Shown here one piece after another: positions 11,071 through 19,721 of a stretch of DNA of 64,000 nucleotides. Position 1 is the first letter of the stretch; every line of letters begins with the position of its first letter. A program made the translations under genes and the position numbers. Below the pieces are notes generated by a model, which was not told where the DNA came from, ran no database searches, and saw only the letters and a program-made list of their open reading frames with translations. The stretch comes from Usnea hakonensis. Its lineage: Eukaryota > Ascomycota > Lecanoromycetes > Lecanorales > Parmeliaceae. The DNA lies in the NCBI GenBank assembly GCA_013423325.1, contig BLJB01000222.1, forward strand, positions 124,001-188,000, written 5' to 3'.

Positions 11071-12704
11071 CTATTCCGCCTCCGAGTCGGATCCGTCTCC
11101 TTCCAAATCCGCGAGACGATCGAACGAGTCTGCGAGAGTATTGAAAGAGCGGCTAAGACCAACACACTCGTCGGCAATCACACGCATCACATCCGTATAG
11201 CCCATTTTCTTCAAAGGCTTGCCTTTACTGGTCTTTGCGCGTTTGCGGGAGGCTATACAAACCATTAAAAACCAATATCACTCAGGAAAAAAAAAGGATT
11301 TGTACTTACTGGTCTCTCCGGATTTGCCATCGTTCTTACGTTTGTGTTTTGCCTTGATAGCCTCTGTATAGCTTAGTTACAACCCTTTTTATATCATTCG
11401 GATTTGTACATACCAGATGAAACCGCAACGGCTATAACCTTCCCCAGAACCCAAACAGTTTCCACACATGCTATCATCTGCACAGTTTTTGCAAGCATCC
11501 TCGTGTTTGTGCAACTGGTCGGCACGGCTTTGCAAGAGGATTGATTCGACCACATAAGGGCGTGACAGCTGCTATAAGCTCTTTCTTAGATCTGTTGGCT
11601 TTCTTAGAGTATTCGTTAGCTTCTCCCACAGCTTGTCGCTCTAAAGCTTTGATATCAAGCGTATCTTACGCTACGGGATCTTGGCTCAAAAGTAATTTCT
11701 CATACTTAGTCTGCATCTTCTTTTCCCGGGCCGGCTGTTTCGATAGCTAGTATCGCCGCAGTGTCATCTGAGATATTTACTATTGGATTTTGGCCTTTCG
11801 GCCAAGTGGAATCTGTATTCGGGGGCGTTGGGGGTTTGGGGGGTGAGATTGTTGGTTGTGGTGTTGGTAGACGAAGATCTTCTGGCGCACATTCCGTTAC
11901 TTCAGGGGCTGGCGACTCGGTGCCGCCAAGTATGTCATTGTCCTTGTCGTTCCTGGAAGTATCCCCGGAGGCATCAGGTTGTCCATCACTGGGAGGAACA
12001 TCTTTGCTAGCATCTACTACAACCCTCTTTTGTTCTCTATCCTTAGCCTTTTTGGCCTTCTTCTTGCGAGAGACATGATGCTTCTTCATCGCGGCATATG
12101 TTTCAATCTCTCGTAATTGGGCTTGGGTTGGGTGTCCGTCGTTCTGCTCCTTTAGAGCTTTGATTAGAGCATTCAATCGGCTTTTGTAGACCCTGGAATA
12201 AATGCTTTGAGAAACGGTGATGGGTCAAAGAATCTCAGCAACTCCTCCTTGTTTGTTGGAACTGGCCACTCTCGAATTCAACCAACTTATCTTCAGAAGG
12301 CCTGATTCTCTCACCGTCTCGCTGATAGCCTGGAAATTTCGCTTGGGGAGTAAAGAAAGTGTATTTGTTCGGATTGAACGTCAACTTTGCCCATGCCAGT
12401 CTTGGGAAAAAGTGGACGTGTAGGAATTGAAAGCTGTCAAACGGTTTTGCTCCCCCAACGGTCGAATGAGGCCACTTACGTAGTCATCGGACATCGTCCA
12501 GGTGTCTCGTGTCATGACAGGGCGAAGGGTCTCCCGCTTCGCCATGGTAATCACCTTCTCGGCCGAGCCCGAGGCGGAGATAACCTCTTCAGCACGCTTC
12601 AAGAGTTCACACTTCGCAACAACCTTTCCAGGGGTCAATTCACGGTTCGCTTTTCCCCAATTGTCCTTAAACGCTTCCTTGTCGGTCTTTGAGGCTACGA
12701 CCAT
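11071..12704 (-). CDS. multi-exon protein with a cysteine motif resembling DUF3716; model incomplete, possibly damaged
   Basis: Clear exons: 12704-12480 (starts ATG, ends at GTAAGT), 12400-12315, and from 12192 through a Lys-rich then Pro/Ser-rich acidic segment to a stop at 11706. Phases agree at both junctions (phase 0, then 2). Downstream, good introns occur at about 11415-11365 (GTATGT, TAACTAAG, TACAG) and 11310-11265 (GTAAGT, CTGAG, TATAG). They join into a Lys-rich C-terminus ending in LEGDGSDSEAE at 11071. Between the halves, CKNC, then CGNC and CGF, resembles the cysteine pattern of the fungal DUF3716 family. A one-base frame change near 11706, next to an AAAA run, must be bridged, so the gene may be broken there. 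Function unknown; such proteins are expanded in repeat-rich fungal DNA. Confidence 0.45.
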
Positions 12705-12743
12705 GTTGAAATAATACCAATTTGGGTTAAAAAGTGAAGATTG

Positions 12744-12784
12744 GAGCTAAAAAAAAGTTGAAGTGAGCTAAAAAAGGTTGAAGT
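12744..12784. repeat. two-copy tandem repeat of about 20 bp upstream of the 12704 start
   Basis: The unit GAGCTA, an A-run, then GTTGAAGT is repeated twice head to tail (21 and 20 bp, differing in the A-run). It lies 40-80 bp upstream of the ATG of the minus-strand gene at 12704, so it could be part of its promoter. No regulator is inferred. Confidence 0.6.
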
Positions 12785-12904
12785 GGTCAAAATAGCGCTT
12801 GAGATGGTGAAGCAAAGCCTGCGCAGACCAAATGTCCCAACATCATCATCGACAAAATGACCAAATACCACGTGACGTGTCATTGCGTATCCTTGAAGTG
12901 AGTG

Positions 12905-13320
12905 CATGTCGAGGAACAAGGAAAGGTAGCTTTTGAGGATTTTGTACTCCTGGAACATTCCATTAAACGGCTTAGATTCACGAAGAATCTATATAAATTT
13001 GATGTCATCTGTGAATTCGAGGGGCAACTAGCAGAGGATCAGCAGAGCGGCGGAGGAGAGGGTAGCACACACCCGACAAGAGAGAAGGGAGGACTTACTG
13101 GCTGGCACACTTTGTTCTGTGACGCGCAGCGCCAGCAGCGCACCTTGTTGAAATTCTTCTCGTTAACCAAGGCGTCACAAGGCTTTCCAAGCGGAGCGTC
13201 GGTGGTGAAATGGTAGAAGCATTTGAGGCAGGTAGGATGGAGGAGTAGGGCACGGCCGTGCTGGGAGCGCTGAGGTAAAGCCGGGGTCCCAATCTGACGA
13301 TGAGTGAGAGGGGAAGGAAG
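12905..13320 (-). pseudogene. cysteine-motif protein fragment with an in-frame stop
   Basis: Reading the minus strand from about 13310, an open frame gives CLKCF, then KPCDALV, then KVRCWRCASQNKVCQP, a Cys-rich pattern common in fungal repeat-associated hypothetical proteins. A good intron follows (GTAAGT at 13098, TGCTGATCC branch, CTAG end at 13028). The next exon continues LPLEFTDDIKFI, meets TAG at 12991-12989, and then stays open in the same frame (ILRESKPFNGMFQEYK). One nonsense codon therefore breaks an otherwise continuous protein. A CAG-to-TAG change would fit repeat-induced point mutation, but one site proves nothing. No clear start codon was found. Confidence 0.45.
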
Positions 13321-13340
13321 GAGCAGTGAATATGCGCCCC

Positions 13341-13631
13341 TTAGGGGCGGTGATGATGATATTCTTGCTCAACGTCCACGGTCAGGTCTTGAAAGTATAC
13401 TTGAGGAGCGAAAACTTTGCTTTCCAAGCAGAATCTCTCCCCTAGGATTTCTGTGGAGCAATTTGTCATATCATCGTTGAGAATGAATAGATGGCCATGC
13501 CTTAGTGAGCAGGCATGTGACACAAAACGCTTTTCATGACTTCCGTATACAAAAGATGTTCGATTCACCTGCTGATATACATGGGTGGCCAACGAAAGGC
13601 AGCTGGAACCACATGCTGAAACAGATGTCAT
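13341..13631 (-). pseudogene. possible LysM-like fragment
   Basis: A minus-strand frame starting with ATG contains ACGSSCLSLATHVYQQ and, 30 residues later, LFILNDDMTNCSTEILGERFC. These resemble the start (C-S-LA-Y) and end (F-LN---NC-ILGE-FC) of a fungal LysM chitin-binding module. The middle is replaced by 30 unrelated residues. An intron there (GTGAAT to CTAAG) would fit the size, but its phase does not work. No signal peptide precedes it. Either a ruined LysM gene or coincidence. Confidence 0.3.
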
Positions 13632-14167
13632 GAGTACGAGTGAAAGACGACACGACTAAGGGAGATATACGAGAGATATGCAGACATGCAAAGGAAAGCA
13701 TGCTGAGCACCGACAGGCAGAGGATGATGGAACTATGCGAAATTCTTGTGGTTGGAAGTGTGTTGTAGAAAGAAGAAAAGGTTGGGGGGATTGGGATTTA
13801 AATACTGGTAGATGTCTCCGAGTGAATGTTCGTTTGAGAAGTGATGTTCTCCCAGATTCACTCCATCTCGATTCACGGAATTCCTTCTCTTTGAGCTGCG
13901 ATGAATGCCCGGCTTCACACGCCGTGCGTGGTAGATTTTGAAGGCCTTCTGAGTGAGATTTTTCAGATGAACTTGTAATCTTTTCGCTACTGCTCTCTGT
14001 TCGAGGGAGGTTCCGGAATCAAAGCTTTGACATTACAGAGATGTTCAGCTTACTGCGCCAGCCACATTCCATGACGCTTTCTTAACGTCCATCTCCATTC
14101 ACCAGGCCAGAGGTCCGAGATTTGGACCCTGAAGATCATCTTAATCGACCCTTGTTTTCTCAAAGCC
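13632..14167. other. intergenic, no gene recognised
   Basis: Unrelated short frames only. This stretch marks the change from the decayed left region to the gene-dense remainder; the next gene is the acetyltransferase on the minus strand. Confidence 0.5.
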
Positions 14168-14774
14168 TCACTCTCCTGTAATGCCAGCCATTTTCTTCAG
14201 CGCCTCATCATCGACCCGCATCCCTACCCATTCATCCATCTGCCGAGCCCCAATTCCCTTATAGAACTTGATACTCGGCTCATTCCACTTGAGCACACTC
14301 CACTCCAACCTTTGTCCGCCAATCCTCTTCGTCTCCTTCGCTAGCTCTTGCAGTAGCCTCTTCCCATAGCCCCTCCCTCTGTATTCAGGTCTTATGAACA
14401 AGTCTTCAAGATAGATCCCTGGTGCAGCACGCCAGGTGGAGTAGTTGTTGAAGTAAAGTGCCATGCCTGCGCATTGCGGCGCGGAGAGGTGTGATGCTGT
14501 TGAGGGAGGGTGAGGAGCGAAGACGAGGAGAGTCTTGGCGTAGCCAGAGCGCGGATTTGATGTGAAGGAGAGGGTATTGAGGAGAGAATCTTCAGTAGCC
14601 AGAACAGAGTTGCTCTCTTTTTCATACGCGGCCAGTTCATGAATCAAAGAAAGGATGAGAGGCACATCTGTATTGTAGAACTTAGACAGCGTTCAGGACA
14701 AGAAATTAGGACATCTTGCCTGCTTCGCTTGCAAAGCGTATGGTCGGTTCGGAGTCACCAGTCAAGGCAGACAT
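14168..14774 (-). CDS. GNAT-family N-acetyltransferase (diamine acetyltransferase-like), 184 aa
   Basis: Two exons, 14774-14720 and 14667-14168. Exon 1 starts MSALTGDSEP and gives TIRFASEA. Joined to DVPLILSLIHELAAYEK it forms the typical first strand and helix of small GNAT enzymes. The acetyl-CoA loop is visible as RGRGYGKRL at about residue 120, preceded by LEDLFIRPEYRG, and NEPSIKFYKGIGA is the conserved C-terminal helix. Length and layout fit the spermidine/spermine or thialysine acetyltransferase branch, which transfers acetyl from acetyl-CoA to a primary amine in the cytosol; the substrate is not certain. The intron (52 nt) begins GC, not GT: GCAAGA donor, CTGAAC branch, TACAG acceptor. 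No GT donor gives a continuous conserved N-terminus. Confidence 0.85.
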
Positions 14775-15690
14775 GATGCCATGTACCAGAAATTCTCAAT
14801 GGAGAGTAGGGGGTGAGATGGGAGGGGCTTTTGTGGGCGAATGGGGATCATTGAAGTAGAGGAAATCTGCTACTGCGAGCGGGGCACTTGGCGTCGGGAT
14901 GCTACTTAGTGCGAAAGCTACCTGCCTTAAAGACTTACTAAGATTCATTGTATACAATTACTTACCGTTACAGGGAAGCTCTTGGAATGATTCCTTTCAT
15001 GTTCAATTAATTCCTTGTCACTTGGTTGATCACGCTGAACTAATGCGGCAGTCTTGTAACGGTGAAGACTCGGCAGCTTGCCACTGAAACTACGAGTCCT
15101 CGTGTTTTCTCATCACCATTGGACGTGATTTGTACTATGGTGACACCGAATTTATCAGGTTGAACTCATAGCCTCCCCGGCTATTGGCAACATACACGGG
15201 CTGACCGGTATCATTCATCCCGCGGAGTGTATTGATTGCCTCGGTTTCATTAGACCTTGGCGAGACAATACTCCCTGTCCTTTGTGAAACCAAACCCCGA
15301 TCACTGTAGGCTTTAACGTGTGGGAACTAGATGATAGTGTACTTTGGGTCAAACGATCGAATTGGTGAAAAGGATCCCGGTCCGCTATCGCTGATTTTTT
15401 TCTATGTCAAAGCTGCTTTCTGTGTAGCGACCGTCTCCACCTTCTCGTTTCAGAGGTTCAGGGTTAAGCGGCCTTGTCTCTACACAGCTTCCAACTTGCT
15501 AGAAATCTCTACGGGTACTGATGTTCTTTGGGTCCAACAGAGCAGTAGACAACGAGAGGGAGCCTTGATTTTCATTTTTGTAAGCAACGCAATCTTGGAA
15601 ACCAAGAAGCATCTATGTTATTATGGTACTTGAATCTATCTGGTCTATCTCTTAGCACGTGCCATCATGCATCTCTCTCATGATATAACC
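14775..15690. other. intergenic, no gene recognised
   Basis: About 0.9 kb with scattered short frames on both strands and no domains or splice structure. It contains the promoter of the minus-strand acetyltransferase and the terminator region of the minus-strand gene to its right. Confidence 0.5.
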
Positions 15691-16426
15691 TTATCGTCTC
15701 CTATACTTTTCTACGTCGTCCATGTAGGGTGGCGCAGCGCCGTTAGCCACGGAAGGAATCCCATTAGGCTTGATCCAGTCGCCATCTGTAGCGCTATCGC
15801 TGGGGATATCCACCCATTCCGCCCTATCCTGGTGATCCTGTCGGTACTTTTCCTCATAGCTTTTGATCAACGCAGCGTCTTTTTCTGATACTGGCGGTCG
15901 GTTGCTCATTTCTACACATATCATGACCCTTTTCTCGTCTGTTGCTGCAGTCACTGTCTTTGAGGAGCCGTGTTATCAGCAGGTCTGGTAAACGGTGTGG
16001 AAGGGGGTAGACAGGGCATGATCTACCTCCCAGCCGGAAACCCAGTGAAAACCCAAGCTGTCAGAGCCCTCATATTCCATACGAATTGAACCATATCTCT
16101 CATGAATTCGGTACTTAGTGACCGTTAGTGCAGGTTCGATCCCAAGGCTCCACCACTGATACACTGACCAGATTCCATGGCAGATCCTTCGCTGTGCCTT
16201 CAATGGCGATGCAGCGAATGACGCTTTTGGGGCACAACGTAATACCTATCTTGGATCTCTTCCCTGTTCCAAAAGCTGCCAAAAGGTGCTCCAAGTTGCG
16301 ATCTACCCAAGCTTTTTGACCGTTTTCCCCAGCGGCAGGGTCTTGTTTTTGGAGACCAGCTGGAGGATTGACATGATTTTTTTGTGTCTTTGAGTGTGAG
16401 CGAGATGATGAGGCAGGATCAGCCAT
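15691..16426 (-). CDS. hypothetical protein, 203 aa, three exons
   Basis: Exons 16426-16169, 16113-16027 and 15957-15691 join in phase 0 at both junctions (86, 29 and 88 codons). Intron 1 has a GTCAGT donor with CACTAAC branch; intron 2 has GTAGAT with a GCTGATAAC branch. The N-terminal 40 residues are Ser/Gln-rich and probably disordered. The middle contains KSVIRCIAIEGTAKDLPWNL and the YRIHERYGSIRMEYEGSD segment, which could form a compact beta-rich domain. The tail is acidic and ends EKYRRR. I do not recognise the family; no signal peptide or membrane segment is present. Consistent phasing and an even codon pattern make it a real gene more likely than not. The less common donors leave the exact borders open. 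Confidence 0.6.
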
Positions 16427-17263
16427 AGTTGGGTGCGTTAATGTGCTTTAATCTGGATGATGGTAAAGAATATGGTAGGATCTCAGTACCATTTGAGGTA
16501 CATGGTCCAGAGGTACAATTTTAGTGTGTCAACTTGTTGTGTTATACAGCTACCTTGCAGTAGAGTAGAGGAAAGGACGCGCCGGGGTTGTTCTATAACA
16601 CTTTCTTTACTTTGCCACATGGTGTAAGTCCGCATGCTTCGAGTAGCATGTAGTAATACCGCCGGTTGATGAACATCATTTCACTTATTAGTATTAGGAG
16701 TGTCTGTTAATCCAAGTTCAACACTCGTACGTTGACCTAAAGCCATGTTGATCACAGAAGCCATGTGAATTGTTTATACCGTAACTTTTGGCCTGATGCA
16801 GTCGCTGCTATCAGAGTCAACGTTTTGTAGGACACAGGTTGTGAGAAATTGTATTGTACTCCAAGAGTTGGTAGGAAAGTGAAGGGATGGCAGGACGGAT
16901 AAGAATGCCACTTTATGGTGGTTTGGGTTGAGGGTACTTCCATTTGTCGTCGAAACTCTGGTCAAGTAGTGTGAAAAGCAGTGAGGTTGAAATGAAAGCA
17001 CGACTTGAGGTAGCCTCCAAAGAAATCGGCTTTCAAACATTAACAATGTAACTTCTTATGACGTAGGCAAGTATCAGGCTTGCAATTTTCCTTTTCTCTT
17101 TTTCTTGCTGGGTTTCCGTGAATACATTGAAATCAAATGCTCCAACATTCTTTACCAATCACCTTGCGTTACTCTCGCATTCCGTTGGAGGGGCATATGC
17201 ATACTATTGTACACTAGCAATAGAAAACACAACTTTTCCTGAAGAATGTTGTAAAGAAGCAAT
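16427..17263. other. intergenic, no gene recognised
   Basis: No convincing coding frame. The stretch holds the presumed promoter of the gene at 16426 and the 3' flank of the tRNA gene. Confidence 0.5.
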
Positions 17264-17268
17264 AAAAA
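17264..17268 (-). terminator. RNA polymerase III T-run terminator of the tRNA gene
   Basis: On the minus strand a run of five T lies 3 nt after the discriminator base of the tRNA, the expected position and form of a Pol III terminator. Confidence 0.8.
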
Positions 17269-17271
17269 TCT

Positions 17272-17400
17272 TGAACCATGTCTGACTCGAACAGACAACC
17301 TATAAAACTGTCAGCGAAGGAAACAAGTTGAGTCTTTTAAGGTAGTTATCATTACCTTTCGGACTGGAATCGAACACGCTAGCCATTGCGCCAATGGTCC
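17272..17400 (-). tRNA. tRNA-Trp (CCA) with a 56-nt intron-like insertion in the variable loop
   Basis: The two halves, with 17300-17355 removed, fold as a 73-nt tRNA. The acceptor is GGACCAT/ATGGTTC plus discriminator A. The D arm is GCGC-AATGGCTA-GCGT with the A box TGGCGCAATGG. The anticodon arm is TTCGA-TTCCAGT-CCGAA with anticodon CCA and one A31-C39 mismatch. The variable loop is AGGTT and the T arm GTCTG-TTCGAGT-CAGAC. Yeast tRNA-Trp has the same TTCGA 5' anticodon stem. The canonical 37/38 intron site is not interrupted: the only 3' stem matching TTCGA follows the loop directly. The insertion sits between nucleotides 45 and 46, inside the variable loop. It begins GTAATG, has GCTGACA 16 nt from its end and finishes TTATAG, the hallmarks of a filamentous-fungal spliceosomal intron. 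AAGGTA and TACCTT flanking ATGATAAC could also form a hairpin at its 5' end. Confidence 0.75.
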
Positions 17401-17835
17401 GCTGTTTTCTCTCAGTACGGGCCTTATTTGTATACTCATACAGTAAATAAGGTTTTGGGAACGATCGGAGAGGAGATTCCTTGTCCACAGATAGCATCAT
17501 AGAGAGAAGAATCAGATGGAAGACAGAAGTATTCGCGTATAAGTTGGTAGTGGAATGATTGGGGACAGTTAATGTATTGTCTTGCGCAGCGAAGGCGGAG
17601 GGGATTCTCGGTGCACTAGCACTTTCCACCAAGGCTCGGGAGGCTGAAAAGTCAACAGTCACTTGCCTTTAACAGCGTCCAGAGAGATGTACATATTTGC
17701 AAAGATTGGATGACTTCTTGTTACTATCTCACCGCAGTAATGGGCATCAGCACAGAAACATAAGGAACGTGCTCCTTGATCTAAATACTGAGCCAAAAAA
17801 TTTCATTTATAGAATGGCTCCATATATCTATATGC
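17401..17835. other. intergenic between the tRNA gene and the methyltransferase gene
   Basis: A 120-residue minus frame spans 17662-17300 but runs through the tRNA gene and has no domain, so it is not taken as coding. No other feature seen. Confidence 0.5.
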
Positions 17836-19561
17836 TCATGAATCCCGCAGCCGCCGTTTGATCATTCCGCAAAAGCTCTCGAAAAGTACGCTGTCTTTTC
17901 CTTGCAACCATCGGACCATGACTTCAGTCCCTGCCTCATGCCCCTTTCTTAGCTGAATTTTGAACCCGAATGTTGGTCCTCCATCATCATCCTCATTCAT
18001 GGCATTACTTTTGTCTGTGGGTTCGGTAGGACTATGTTGCTGCTTCCGTCTTGCGGCTCGGGACCAAACATTTCCGTTGGCGAAGCCAACACCGGTAGTC
18101 ATGATTGGTCGATATTGCCATTGTAATTCAAGGGCATGAAGAGTGTCGTTGAGACGTTGTGAACGATTTTCTATTGACATTTCGACGGAAAAGAGAAATT
18201 CGGAAGGGAAAGGAAGTAGATGCTTAGGCAACCTAGAGGTACCTCTCGCAGCGTGCTTCATCAATCCTGTCAGCTGGTGCACGACTACATCGTCGCTGAG
18301 AAGTGTTGCGCTTACTTGACTTGGCCGCAAACTTTCCCAGCTCCATGCTACGGCCCAGCGTTTCGTTTTACTTCCTTGTACTAAATCTTTGACTGCCCAG
18401 TTGTCGATACCAGCCCTTTTGAGATTTTCAATGATGATTTCGACGCTACTATACTTCCCTAGCATGCTGGTGTACCACTGGCAGCGGTTCTTGAGCCCCT
18501 TGCTCTCATCGATCATCCGGCTCACAAAAGCAACTTCCCCTCCAGGCGTCACCATCTCGACATCGGCACCTGTACAGGCTGAGTGCGGTGGTCTAGCTTT
18601 CGCAGCGGCTGAAGAAAGGAGATCGGACGTGGATGAGTAGAAAGGCGGGTTGCAGATTGTGAAGTCAATTCTGCAATCGTGTAAGCCGGCACAACCTGGA
18701 ATATTCATGAACCCTACTTTTCGAGGCTGAATGCGTCAATCGGCACTAGCTGGTCATTCGGCTTAGTTAGGAGAGGGCGTATTCGAGATTTGAAATTATT
18801 CTGGAGGATATTGCGCTTGGCGTAGGTCATATTCTCCTCATCAATGTCTAAGACTCGGTCAACAACAAATAGAAATCACTGAATTAGAAGAAAAGTAGCA
18901 ATATACCAGTAGCAGCGAATCTCCATCTTGGTCTCTGAGAACAGCCGAGCAAAGGATAGATGCAGCTTGCTCCAGTCCCTCTGAAATGATGAACCTTAGC
19001 ATCAAGATTCAACAATTACTGGAACATTGAGTCTCACATGTCAAGTCCAGTAACCTGGCGCTCTGAATCATAGCGATCGGCGTAGCTATCACTAGTTGTG
19101 TCGAGCAAATCCTGAACCCATAGGATATAGTTGAACCTTTATCGACATCAAGATAATGTAATCATCTTTCGATCAAGGCTTAAGCTTACCGATTAGGAAC
19201 CTAAAAGCTGTGTTTCAGTCTCCAAGTGTAGGATGGAAGGATAGCGGAGTGCACGCACTGGCGGACATAGACGGTCACCAGGCAGGTCAAGCTTGAGGCC
19301 AAAGTCTCGCTCTAGGAGACTCTTCGTGAGCTGCCTGCAAGAGTTCAGATTCTGTTTGGGAGTCGCTGCATCGAGAATCTCACTGTACTGCTTCTGGGCT
19401 GCTAAAATCCAGCTGTCCGTTCGATTTCAGACTGGCGCCAGGTCAATTGTGTGAGGTGTCACATTTACGAAGAGCAATCCCTACTATCTGTTGAAAGCAG
19501 GGGATTGAAGGGCCAAGACAGCGAAATCAACGTCTTCTTCATATATATTTCTTGGCGCCAT
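17836..19561 (-). CDS. METTL16/RlmF-type RNA adenosine methyltransferase, 451 aa, eight exons
   Basis: Exons: 19561-19485, 19431-19384, 19334-19259, 19200-19190 (11 nt), 19136-19038, 18980-18907, 18853-18718, 18670-17836; every phase agrees. The N-terminus reads MAPRNIYEEDVDFAVLAL, as in METTL16. Next come LCPPVPNR (partly supplied by the 11-nt microexon) and the SAM-binding motif GLDIGTGASC at 101-110. FAATVLDIDEENM and the catalytic box ICNPPFY (NPPF at 181-184) follow, then ACTGADVEM and QWYTSMLGK. The frame upstream of RIDFT is a 47-nt intron; without it the stem LEK-IDFT is lost. The family N6-methylates adenosine in structured RNAs such as U6 snRNA, in the nucleus. The C-terminal third is family-specific with an acidic insertion. 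It is divergent from the gene at 19722, 160 bp away. Confidence 0.88.
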
Positions 19562-19721
19562 GTTCTCCGGAAGATAATAGACCGCACTAATTCTTTGGTA
19601 GCGCAGGGACAATTAGCGTAAGACTCAGCGCTTAAATTGAACTATACCCGCGCGCAAAAAAGGCTTGGCGCTTTCGAGATTTGCACAGAGTCGATAAATT
19701 GACATCAAAGTCATCAAAGCC
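19562..19721. promoter_or_regulatory. 160-bp divergent promoter between METTL16-like and TTC27-like genes
   Basis: The start codons at 19561 (minus) and 19722 (plus) are only 160 bp apart, so one short stretch must serve both. It contains GC-rich elements (CGCGCGC and two GCGC cores, GGTAGCGC and TTGGCGCT) and no obvious TATA box. Shared regulation is inferred from spacing only. Confidence 0.5.

Noticed and set aside
16121..16145. B-box-like GGTTCGATCCC on the plus strand
   Set aside because: No pairing T stem or A box around it, and it lies in the first intron of the 203-aa gene.
17281..17400. Canonical 37/38 tRNA intron interpretation
   Set aside because: The only 3' strand complementary to TTCGA follows the anticodon loop directly; a canonical exon 2 would leave a non-pairing anticodon stem.
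17300..17662. 120-residue minus-strand open frame across the tRNA gene
   Set aside because: It runs through the tRNA cloverleaf and has no domain or splice structure; the tRNA explains the conserved sequence.
18671..18708. Start of the methyltransferase at the ATG of MNIPGC
   Set aside because: That ATG is inside an intron; upstream exons supply the SAM motif and conserved N-terminus.
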